A stretch of 5,345 nucleotides of DNA. Source: Halothece sp. MAG (GTDB lineage: Bacteria; Cyanobacteriota; Cyanobacteriia; Cyanobacteriales; Rubidibacteraceae). A program made the translations under genes and the position numbers. This document shows, piece after piece, positions 1-5,133 of this stretch. Each line of letters opens with the position of its first letter. Within the stretch, counting starts at the first letter, position 1. The notes beneath the pieces are model-generated. The model saw nothing but the letters and a program-made list of their open reading frames with translations. It did no database searches and was not told where the DNA came from. The DNA lies in the NCBI GenBank assembly GCA_018610095.1, contig JAHEOB010000416.1, positions 1 through 5,345 on the forward strand, given 5' to 3'.

Positions 1-29
1 AGCCATCGCGCCAACAAACTGTCCTAACT

Positions 30-45
30 CTGTAACTCTGTAACT
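30..45. repeat. Two tandem CTGTAACT octamers downstream of the partition operon
   Basis: Two perfect head-to-tail copies of CTGTAACT lie just past the stop codon of the ribbon-helix-helix partner gene. A degenerate copy (TCCTAACT, 22-29) precedes them in the same 8-bp phase. The same octamer recurs upstream of parA and within the partner gene, so this is probably an outlying part of one partition-site array. Read in another register it is ACTC, a 4-bp spacer, then ACTC again. The binding role is inferred; the repeat itself is directly visible. Confidence 0.7.
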
Positions 46-52
46 ACCAAAT

Positions 53-550
53 TTACAAATCTAATGCCTCCCGTAACTCCTCTTCTGTACTTCCTTCCAG
101 TTGATCCGCTTCCTTGAGTAACAAATCCACTGCCAGCCTGATTAAGGTATTTTCTGTAATTCGCTCCCCTCCCTTGCGACGGCGGTTTAATGTCCGTGCC
201 AAAGCGGTTAAATCATCAAACTGATCTTCTCGGAGTCGCGTTTCTTTTCGTAACAGAGTTAGGTATTTTGGTTGGTTATTCGTTCCAGAGTCTGTAAGTT
301 TGTTAGTTTGTTGCTCTGTTTGTTTGGTACGACTAGAGCCTGATTGTTTCTTCATTTGTAATTCTGTTTCCTCGTTACTGCCAGAGTTTGCTTGTTCGTT
401 ACTTTGTAAGTTTGTTTCTTTGTTACTACCAGAGTTTGTTTCATTGGTTGTTTGAGACTCTGTTTCTTTGTTACTATCAGAGTCTGTAACTTTGGAGGTT
501 TGTGAGCTTGTTCCTTTTTTGATTAAATCTCTCATGTTGCGCTTCGGCAT
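53..550 (-). CDS. ParA partner protein: repetitive linker plus C-terminal ribbon-helix-helix-like domain
   Basis: This 165-residue protein is the likely centromere-binding partner of the adjacent ParA. Residues 1-12 are basic (R4, R7, K11, K12); in ParG, Omega and ParB partners such N-terminal tips carry the basic residue that stimulates the ParA ATPase. Residues 14-93 are rich in Ser, Thr, Asn, Gln and Glu and probably disordered. They contain 16-residue repeats starting at about 23, 39, 55, 71 and 87 (pattern xSGSNKET). Residues about 101-148 read as strand-helix-turn-helix: a KETRL strand, a first helix through DDLTALART, then GERITENTLIRLAVDLLL, typical of ribbon-helix-helix proteins. The start at 550 is preferred over an in-frame ATG at 652, because it overlaps the parA stop by one base (TAATG) and has a good Shine-Dalgarno. 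The upstream start would bury 100 bases in parA. The family call is from pattern recognition; DNA binding is inferred. Confidence 0.8.
   Translation of the reverse strand: MPKRNMRDLIKKGTSSQTSKVTDSDSNKETESQTTNETNSGSNKETNLQSNEQANSGSNEETELQMKKQSGSSRTKQTEQQTNKLTDSGTNNQPKYLTLLRKETRLREDQFDDLTALARTLNRRRKGGERITENTLIRLAVDLLLKEADQLEGSTEEELREALDL
284..523. repeat. Octamer array of five 48-bp higher-order units inside the partner gene
   Basis: On the plus strand this stretch divides without a phase break into 30 octamers. Most fit YTGTNNNT: from 292 to 515, 23 of 28 have T at position 2, 23 have G at position 3, and 23 end in T. Every sixth octamer is a different type, NNCAGAGT or a close variant, at 284, 332, 380, 428 and 476, giving a 48-bp super-period. 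Perfect CTGTAAGT or CTGTAACT units occur at 292 and 484, and near-perfect ones (TTGTAAGT, TTGTAATT) at 404 and 356. The unit 48 bp equals 16 codons, which accounts for the 16-residue repeats of the encoded protein. The octamer matches those flanking parA, so the array may be a partition site as well as coding sequence. Confidence 0.85.
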
Positions 551-1173
551 TACCAATCCCCCTTCATTTCTTTTACGATTTGGCGATAATCTGACAGCGC
601 GATCGCGGCGTTCCTTCCTTTGACTTCGGTGATGGGAGTCCCGTTTAAGCAAGCATTTTGATGAGCTTTGTAAGCTCGGATAACTCCCTGAAAGGTTGAT
701 ATAGAAGCATCAATTAAAGAGCGTTGAGCTTCTTTGGCTTCATTTTTACTGCGAGGGTCAACCTTAGTTAAAAGGACACGATAGGGAATCCCCGTTGGGG
801 CAATTACTGACTGTATGGTGTCGATCATTGCCATCAAATCCATTGGGGAGGGTTGAGTAGGCAAGATTAAGTAATCCGATGCGTCAATAACTGCTTTTAA
901 TCCCTCTGACCTTAGGGCGGGTGGCGTATCCACCACAATAAAATCGTATTCTTCAATGGTGCGGAGTTGAGAAAGTAGGTTGGGATCGTCTTCTTCAGCA
1001 AGGTCTAAGTTACCATCCCATTCCTCTAACCACCAACTTGCCGATCCCTGTGTGTCACTATCAACCAGCAGGGTTTTTCCGTCGTTGGCTAAGATGGCTG
1101 CTAGGTTAACAGCAGTGGTTGTCTTCCCCACACCGCCTTTGCCGTTCGCGATCGCGATGAGTTTCACTGCCAT
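550..1173 (-). CDS. parA: ParA-family partition ATPase (type Ib-like)
   Basis: This 207-residue deviant-Walker ATPase probably moves and positions the replicon by ATP-dependent binding to the nucleoid. The Walker A' loop GKGGVGKT is at residues 11-18, with signature Lys12 and P-loop Lys17. A second motif, VDSDTQGSASWW, is at 37-48 with Asp40. The Walker B-like VVDTPP is at 80-85 with Asp82. The Walker motif begins ten residues from the N-terminus, so there is no N-terminal helix-turn-helix. That, with the short length, fits type Ib ParA proteins, which pair with small partners that do the DNA binding and autorepression. The start ATG directly follows an octamer array and has no recognisable Shine-Dalgarno. 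The stop overlaps the start of the partner gene by one base, so the two form an operon. Chromosomal orphan ParA/MinD-like proteins are the alternative, but the partner gene makes plasmid partition much more likely. Confidence 0.93.
   Translation of the reverse strand: MAVKLIAIANGKGGVGKTTTAVNLAAILANDGKTLLVDSDTQGSASWWLEEWDGNLDLAEEDDPNLLSQLRTIEEYDFIVVDTPPALRSEGLKAVIDASDYLILPTQPSPMDLMAMIDTIQSVIAPTGIPYRVLLTKVDPRSKNEAKEAQRSLIDASISTFQGVIRAYKAHQNACLNGTPITEVKGRNAAIALSDYRQIVKEMKGDW
558..564 (-). promoter_or_regulatory. Shine-Dalgarno fixing the start of the partner gene
   Basis: On the minus strand AAGGGGG lies within the last codons of parA, seven bases before the ATG at 550. With the TAATG overlap this supports translational coupling of the partner to parA and decides against the longer reading from 652. 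Confidence 0.7.
599..606. repeat. HIP1 octamer GCGATCGC
   Basis: This is a perfect copy of the highly iterated palindrome typical of many cyanobacterial genomes, located in the 3' part of parA. It supports a cyanobacterial host. Confidence 0.8.
1148..1155. repeat. HIP1 octamer GCGATCGC
   Basis: This is a second perfect HIP1 palindrome, located in the first codons of parA. With the copy at 599 it indicates that the partition genes have long resided in cyanobacteria. Confidence 0.8.
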
Positions 1174-1176
1174 ATT

Positions 1177-1216
1177 CTGTAAGTCTGTAAGTTTAAGAGT
1201 CTGTAACTCTGTTGAT
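1177..1216. promoter_or_regulatory. Octamer array abutting the parA start: probable operator or centromere
   Basis: Five in-phase octamers lie here on the plus strand: CTGTAAGT at 1177 and again at 1185, TTAAGAGT at 1193, CTGTAACT at 1201, and the weaker CTGTTGAT at 1209. The AGAGT-type unit followed by CTGTAACT reproduces the order at 284-299 and 476-491 inside the partner gene; the 13-mer AGAGTCTGTAAST is shared by all three. The array ends three bases before the parA ATG, where a ribosome binding site would normally be. A bound ribbon-helix-helix protein would therefore be well placed to repress the operon. Repression and centromere roles are inferred from type Ib systems. No convincing -35/-10 pair was found beside it. 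Confidence 0.65.
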
Positions 1217-1380
1217 CTTACCGTGTTTTGTAAATATTTGATGGGGTTAGTACGCTAAAAATAAAGGTAAAATACATTTTTCTTAATTGCGGTCCTATCA
1301 ACACTTTCAGCAAATTAGGTTTAATGTTTAAATTAGACACTTACTTAGTATCATGTTAATAATAAGCTGAAAATTATTTA
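1217..1380. other. AT-rich divergent intergenic region between parA and the sulfotransferase gene
   Basis: This stretch must hold the promoters for two divergent units, the partition operon to the left and the sulfotransferase to the right. It is strongly AT-rich, with several TATTTA, TTAATA and TTTAAT strings, but no -35/-10 pair is good enough to name. No open frame of note and no repeat is visible. Confidence 0.5.
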
Positions 1381-1387
1381 AAGGAGG
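1381..1387 (+). promoter_or_regulatory. Strong Shine-Dalgarno of the sulfotransferase-like gene
   Basis: AAGGAGG lies seven bases before the ATG at 1395, near-ideal complementarity and spacing. It fixes the start and suggests efficient translation. It stands out because parA and the glycosyltransferase gene have no clear site. Confidence 0.85.
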
Positions 1388-1394
1388 ACTTAAT

Positions 1395-2528
1395 ATGATT
1401 GCTAAAGTTCTTAATATTAAGGCTAAAAATCGAACTCCTGAAAATACGATCGCTAAGCTAGAAGATTTTGATTACGAGGAAGGAGAGTTGATTGATCCTT
1501 TAATAATAATCAATCAGTCTAACATTACTCTCTATTGTTTGGATTTTAACCAAGAAAAAGCAATTTTTGTAGAAACTCCACCCAACCTTGATCTGTCTCA
1601 ATTTCCTTTTCTTTACTTAGCTCAGTATGACAATGCACAAAGATTAATTGCAGTCCCCTGGAATGACCTTTTTCAATTAGTAGAAGCAAGAGAGCAATTT
1701 AAGCAATTAATTGTTATTTATTCTGTTGGTCGCTGTGGCTCTACCTTATTGAGTCGAATGTTTAATCAAGTTGATACAGTCTTAAGTTTATCAGAACCAG
1801 ATGTTTTTTCTCAACTTGTTGGTTTACGTAATCTTGAGCAAAGTAATGACAGAGAAGTTCTAAAGTTGTTAAAGGCTTGTTTATTCTTTATAGGGAAACA
1901 AAGTCTCCATAATGAATGTTCTTGTTTAGTTATTAAACTAAGAAGCTTTGCCATTGAGCTTGGAGATTTAATTAAACAAGCTTTTCCGAATACGCAAAGT
2001 ATTTTCTTGTATCGTAATGCCGAAGAAATGGTTAAATCTTCTATTCGGGCTTTTGGTTTCTTAAATGATCTTTTGCCTAAAATTGAAGACAATATTGATT
2101 TTTATAGTAGATTTATTCCATTATTAAAAGATTATAATAATAACCTACAATTAAGTTCTAATAAAGCAGTAGATTTTTACACAATTATGTGGCTATCAGT
2201 AATGGAACGTTATGTTAATTTAAACCAACAAAGAAAAATTAATTTGGCAATCCGCTATGAAGATTTAGTAGCAAAACCGGAAAGAATTATAACTTGGTTA
2301 TTTCAAGAGTTGGGATTGTCAATTACTAAGGTTTCTCAAGTGTGTCAACTCTTAAATCATGATTCTCAGGAGGGGTCAAATTTATCTAAACAAAAGACTC
2401 ATTACAATCAAGTGGAAAACTTAAATAGTTTAGAAATCCGTAATCAAGTTAATAACTTATTAAAGCAACATCCAATAATTACCAAATCAGACTTTATTGT
2501 TCCTGATACTTTAGGATACACGCATTAA
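1395..2528 (+). CDS. Sulfotransferase-like protein (PAPS-dependent family) with N-terminal extension
   Basis: This 377-residue protein resembles P-loop sulfotransferases, which move a sulfuryl group from PAPS to a hydroxyl or amine. The 5'-phosphosulfate loop is at about 107-120 (VIYSVGRCGSTLLS, with R113, S116 and T117), followed by SEPD at 133-136. A 3'-phosphate-binding segment appears at about 203-216 (SIFLYRNAEEMVKSS, with R207 and S215). The late RYEDL followed by a Pro-Glu and a helix (287-305) is also typical. About 105 residues precede the P-loop, whereas most family members begin near it; this part (acidic, then PFLYLAQYDN and IAVPW) may be an extra domain. No signal peptide or membrane segment is seen, so it is probably cytosolic. 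The gene is visibly more AT-rich than parA and the glycosyltransferase gene, suggesting separate acquisition. The acceptor is unknown: a glycan, lipid or small metabolite are all possible. Confidence 0.8.
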   Translation: MIAKVLNIKAKNRTPENTIAKLEDFDYEEGELIDPLIIINQSNITLYCLDFNQEKAIFVETPPNLDLSQFPFLYLAQYDNAQRLIAVPWNDLFQLVEAREQFKQLIVIYSVGRCGSTLLSRMFNQVDTVLSLSEPDVFSQLVGLRNLEQSNDREVLKLLKACLFFIGKQSLHNECSCLVIKLRSFAIELGDLIKQAFPNTQSIFLYRNAEEMVKSSIRAFGFLNDLLPKIEDNIDFYSRFIPLLKDYNNNLQLSSNKAVDFYTIMWLSVMERYVNLNQQRKINLAIRYEDLVAKPERIITWLFQELGLSITKVSQVCQLLNHDSQEGSNLSKQKTHYNQVENLNSLEIRNQVNNLLKQHPIITKSDFIVPDTLGYTH

Positions 2529-2543
2529 ATGCAGTAAGTCTTT

Positions 2544-2576
2544 AAAGTGTTTTTGACGCTATGTCAAAACCGCTTT
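2544..2576. terminator. Hairpin between convergent genes, possible bidirectional terminator
   Basis: The arms AAAGTGTTTTTGAC (2544-2557) and GTCAAAACCGCTTT (2563-2576) pair over 14 positions with one G-T wobble and one mismatch around a 5-base loop. The hairpin lies where the sulfotransferase and glycosyltransferase genes converge, and the glycosyltransferase stop codon sits at the loop. There is no long U-tract on either side, so termination is plausible rather than certain. Confidence 0.45.
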
Positions 2577-3830
2577 CCGAGTCGATACAGCCTGCTCTAC
2601 AATATCTACCGCCTTTGTTACACCACCAGCGTGTTTGATTGCTTCTTGAAGTCTCAAGGCATTTTTTTGATAAGTGTCTTGTGTTAGTACTTCCTTGATA
2701 GCTTGTTGTAACCTTTCACGATTAAGTTTTTTAAGGGGTACGATTTCTCCAGCGCCTGTCCAAGCTATTCTTGCAGCGACACCAGGCTGATCGTTGGCAA
2801 TGGGAATAGCCACCATGGGAATTCCATTGGCTAGACATTCTAAAGTTGTATTCATCCCGGCATGGGTAATTGTAAGAGTTGCTTTTTGCAGCAGTTCTAA
2901 TTGAGGAGCATAATTAACCACTAAAGGATTTCTAGGTAACTCTGGTAAAGAGTCAGGACTATTTCCTCCTCCTAGGGAAATCACTAACTGAGCGTCTAAC
3001 CCTGTGCAAGCCTCAGCAATAATTTGAAAAATCCACAGCAGACGATTTTGTAAGGTTCCCATAGAGGCATAGATTAAAGGTTGTCCTGTCAATTGTTCAT
3101 AAGGGAAGGGAATAGCTTTTCGACTACCGGAATAATGATAAGGCCCTGTGAAATGAAAATGCTTTGGGAGATGCTGCCGAGGAAATTCTAATTCTGCAGG
3201 CTGTTGACTAATTTGAGCCAGTGGAGAATACTGTTCGGTTGTGCTTGTCAGTGGTGATAACTTCCAATGTTGACGATAAGATTGAATAATTTTTCGGATC
3301 GGTCTTCCCACTTGATCTAACACAGTATAACCGATTCGGTTACGCAAAATGCCACGCCATGAGGGATCATAATTCCAACTGGTGTTAAAGGGAGGGACAC
3401 TCATTTCTCGATTCAGGATAACGGCACTACAAATCGTAATAAAGGGAATGTCTAAATATTCAGCAATGGTCCCTCCTGCTGCGAGGGCTTGATCCACTAA
3501 TAATCCTTCTATTCCCGTTGTTTTAATAATTTCTGGAGTGTCCCTCAAATAAACTTGTGTTGTATCTGCTATCCATTTCAGGGTTAATTGCAACGCTTTT
3601 AATCGAGTTAATTTCCCTAATTCAGTAAAGAACTCTTGACTTGACCCTTTCGGAAATTCAGATTCCCCAATTGCCTGAAATTCTAATCCAGCTTCTAGTG
3701 TTTTTGCTTGAGAGTCAAGAATCCCTAATAAAGTAACCCGATGACCCCGTCGTTTCAGTTCTTGTCCTAAAGGAAGGATTGTATGAAGATGCCCCGTTGA
3801 TGATGGACAGATTAAGCCAAAATGAGTCAT
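2559..3830 (-). CDS. GT1-family glycosyltransferase (UGT/MGT type, zeaxanthin glucosyltransferase-like)
   Basis: This 423-residue GT-B enzyme probably transfers a sugar from a UDP-sugar to a small or lipophilic acceptor. The N-terminal strand leads into CPSSTGHLHTILPL (8-21), whose His14 corresponds to the usual catalytic His. The two GT-B halves are joined around residues 230-250, and the C-terminal half opens with PLIYASMGTL (251-260). The donor-site signature runs from about 305 to 355: NYAPQLELL, THAGMNTTLECLANGIPMV (His323, Gly325, Glu331) and NDQPGVAARI (Asp347, Gln348). There is no signal peptide or membrane anchor. The start is tight, since an in-frame TAG lies two codons upstream and the first strand begins at once; no Shine-Dalgarno is visible. 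Among GT1 enzymes it most recalls the CrtX-like group found in cyanobacteria, so a carotenoid glycoside is a reasonable guess, but macrolide-type or sterol acceptors cannot be excluded. Confidence 0.87.
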   Translation of the reverse strand: MTHFGLICPSSTGHLHTILPLGQELKRRGHRVTLLGILDSQAKTLEAGLEFQAIGESEFPKGSSQEFFTELGKLTRLKALQLTLKWIADTTQVYLRDTPEIIKTTGIEGLLVDQALAAGGTIAEYLDIPFITICSAVILNREMSVPPFNTSWNYDPSWRGILRNRIGYTVLDQVGRPIRKIIQSYRQHWKLSPLTSTTEQYSPLAQISQQPAELEFPRQHLPKHFHFTGPYHYSGSRKAIPFPYEQLTGQPLIYASMGTLQNRLLWIFQIIAEACTGLDAQLVISLGGGNSPDSLPELPRNPLVVNYAPQLELLQKATLTITHAGMNTTLECLANGIPMVAIPIANDQPGVAARIAWTGAGEIVPLKKLNRERLQQAIKEVLTQDTYQKNALRLQEAIKHAGGVTKAVDIVEQAVSTRKAVLT

Positions 3831-3963
3831 AAACTAACTTGTTGTGGAGTGATTTGTGTTTACGATTATCCCATAGACTAATTCAAGTTCTATCGCGCCT
3901 ATAGCGTGGTAATTTACGGCTGGCACGTCTTTCAGACCCACCAACCGAATAAAATCTTTTCTA

Positions 3964-3982
3964 CTACCCATCGCTTGGGTAG
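3964..3982 (-). terminator. Perfect hairpin downstream of the membrane protein gene
   Basis: CTACCCA (3964-3970) and TGGGTAG (3976-3982) form a perfect 7-bp stem with a 5-base loop. On the minus strand it begins 21 bases after the stop of the gene at 4004-4651, and is followed by an A/T-rich stretch rather than a clean U-tract. It is a candidate terminator separating that gene from the glycosyltransferase, 173 bases away. The rest of the 3831-4003 spacer shows no gene or convincing promoter. Confidence 0.45.
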
Positions 3983-4003
3983 GCTACAAAACCGTTCTGT
4001 TGC

Positions 4004-4651
4004 TCAGGATGTCGTACCACCTCTTAGCTGGAGCAATTGAGTAAGCTTCGGAATTAGCAATCCCGATTGCTTTCGATATTCCTCGAACGTTTCATACCTG
4101 GAGAGAGAGTTTTCTTTTTTCTTCATATTAGGTAGCCAAAAACCAGCTACAACTCCAGCTATAATCAAGTAAGGAAGCCAATGGTTTGCTAAAATTGCAA
4201 AACTTAAGTAAATGAACAGCTCGCCTAAATAATTCGGATTTCGGCTTTTGGCAAAGAGACCTTCGTTAATTAAACCTTTACTATACTTAAGCGTATAATA
4301 TTTCTGTGCATCGCTAACAAAATGGAGAAAAACTCCAATCAGATTGATCGCGACAGCAAAGGCAAGTAAGTAAGGTGGTACTTCGACATTGCGACTGATT
4401 AAAAGATAAGGTGCAACCCAGTAAAGAGAAAGAAAGCCAAAGGCGAATAAAGCTTGCCACCAAGTAACAACTTGATCCCACTGCTTATCGGGATAAATTA
4501 TATCTTTGAGAATCCAAAGAATGCCGTAAGTTCCATGAAGAGCAAGATAAATCCAAGCAGTAGTGGTAAAAACATCGTAAAGGAACATAAGACTAAGAAC
4601 AACCAAAAAAGTTAGTCCCTTACTTAAATTGATAATGTACCGAACTTTCAT
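4004..4651 (-). CDS. Integral membrane protein, DUF1295/isoprenylcysteine methyltransferase-like
   Basis: This 215-residue protein has about five or six hydrophobic segments (roughly 11-27, 31-50, 64-86, 93-111 and a long stretch at 145-175). The C-terminal half carries the signature shared by ICMT, phospholipid methyltransferases and the steroid 5-alpha-reductase-like DUF1295 proteins: SDAQKYY at 113-119, GLFAKSRNPNYLGE at 131-144, then an amphipathic tail with YETFEEYRKQ (186-195) ending in IPKL. In methyltransferase members the RxPxYxGE region and the tail form the cofactor site next to the bilayer; reductase members use NAD(P)H instead. The motif alone does not say which chemistry applies. 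Length fits the family, so the gene looks intact. The start has only a weak Shine-Dalgarno (TAGAG). It lies upstream of the glycosyltransferase on the same strand, but a 173-base gap with a hairpin argues against tight co-transcription. Confidence 0.78.
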   Translation of the reverse strand: MKVRYIINLSKGLTFLVVLSLMFLYDVFTTTAWIYLALHGTYGILWILKDIIYPDKQWDQVVTWWQALFAFGFLSLYWVAPYLLISRNVEVPPYLLAFAVAINLIGVFLHFVSDAQKYYTLKYSKGLINEGLFAKSRNPNYLGELFIYLSFAILANHWLPYLIIAGVVAGFWLPNMKKKENSLSRYETFEEYRKQSGLLIPKLTQLLQLRGGTTS

Positions 4652-4819
4652 CGTTTTTACTCTAGTTTGTTTAAAAAGTATCTAATCTTATTCAAAACCT
4701 AACTCAAAATAGCTTTTTCGACTTTTAAAGCATCCTCTAAGAATGTCGCTATTCCTAAAGCCCTTTCCGCATGACTTCCATTGCTTTTAATCCTTTTTGA
4801 AAAAAAAGTACCTAACCTC
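4652..4819. other. Intergenic sequence without a recognisable gene
   Basis: This stretch lies between the membrane protein gene and the nuclease remnant. The minus strand has short open runs in two frames but neither has both a start and a reasonable length, so they may be decayed coding sequence. An A8 run (4800-4807) next to a T5 run is the only simple-sequence feature. The promoter of the membrane protein gene is expected here; none can be named. Confidence 0.5.
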
Positions 4820-4987
4820 TCAATTCCCCTTCCGAAACTCCCAAGGCGGCATTCCTGTTAATCGTACCCCTTGAGCCGCCTGCACGATCGCGCCTCGATT
4901 CGGACAATTCCCGCTATAACGCTGGTAATGCCAAGCATAACCTTCCCTCACCATTTCGACAAAAACAGCAAAAGGTTTCGGGATGAA
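4820..4987 (-). pseudogene. C-terminal remnant of a thermonuclease (SNase-like) gene
   Basis: Read on the minus strand from 4987 to the TGA at 4820-4822, this frame gives the tail of a staphylococcal-nuclease-like protein. It contains EMVREGYAWHYQRYS, then NCPNRGAIVQAAQG, and ends MPPWEFRKGN. The VREGxAWxYxxY block, the NCP motif and the closing PPWEFR are characteristic of the C-terminal part of secreted or periplasmic SNase proteins in bacteria, including cyanobacteria. The calcium site and catalytic arginines of the N-terminal part are missing. A TAG lies directly before the matched segment, and the sequence beyond shows no SNase similarity in any frame. An ATG at 4954 could give only 44 residues, so this is almost certainly a decayed fragment. 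The family call rests on motif recognition. Confidence 0.72.
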
Positions 4988-5056
4988 CTAAGTTTCCCGA
5001 TTTTGATTCCTCAACTTCCCTTGTAGCGCGGGTTGAGATTATTTAATTGTGAAAAT

Positions 5057-5088
5057 GCTGCAGCCTCACTATGAGGCTGGGCGGCAGC
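5057..5088 (+). promoter_or_regulatory. Nested hairpin in the leader of the replication gene
   Basis: CAGCCTCA (5061-5068) pairs perfectly with TGAGGCTG (5072-5079) around a 3-base loop. Outside it, GCTGC (5057-5061) can pair with GCAGC (5084-5088) across an asymmetric bulge, adding a lower stem if one base is shared or shifted. The structure lies 45 bases before the replication gene start and is followed by GTGTTATTTT, which looks terminator-like. Structured leaders are common copy-number control points in plasmid rep genes, so attenuation or antisense RNA control is a reasonable guess. An in-frame ATG (5071-5073) is caught in the loop and 3' arm. Confidence 0.5.
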
Positions 5089-5133
5089 GGTGTTATTTTA
5101 GTAGGTGAAGAGCCAACAAAACACACCAACATT

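Noticed and set aside
284..523. CRISPR array
   Set aside because: The repeats are 8 bp and contiguous within a 48-bp super-period, with no unique spacers, and they lie in an open reading frame.
551..652. Upstream in-frame ATG at 652 that would add 34 residues to the partner protein
   Set aside because: The added part lies wholly within parA in another frame, while the start at 550 has a good Shine-Dalgarno and the TAATG coupling typical of such operons.
980..1258. Open frame of 92 codons on the plus strand opposite parA
   Set aside because: It overlaps the parA coding region antisense, has no recognisable domain, and its composition is that expected of a complement to the P-loop region.
1811..2092. 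Open frame of 93 codons on the minus strand inside the sulfotransferase gene
   Set aside because: It lies fully within a gene with clear motifs on the opposite strand, and shows no domain or ribosome binding site of its own.
3885..3940. Basic stretch on the minus strand (RRASRKLPRYRR) that recalls the arginine-rich region of IscB-type proteins
   Set aside because: It is only about 20 codons long, is broken by stops on both sides, and no RuvC or HNH motif or transposon end is visible nearby.
4845..4880. Inverted GGCGGC/GCCGCC pair as a regulatory stem
   Set aside because: The arms are only six bases with a 24-base loop, and they fall inside the nuclease remnant where they are explained as former codons.
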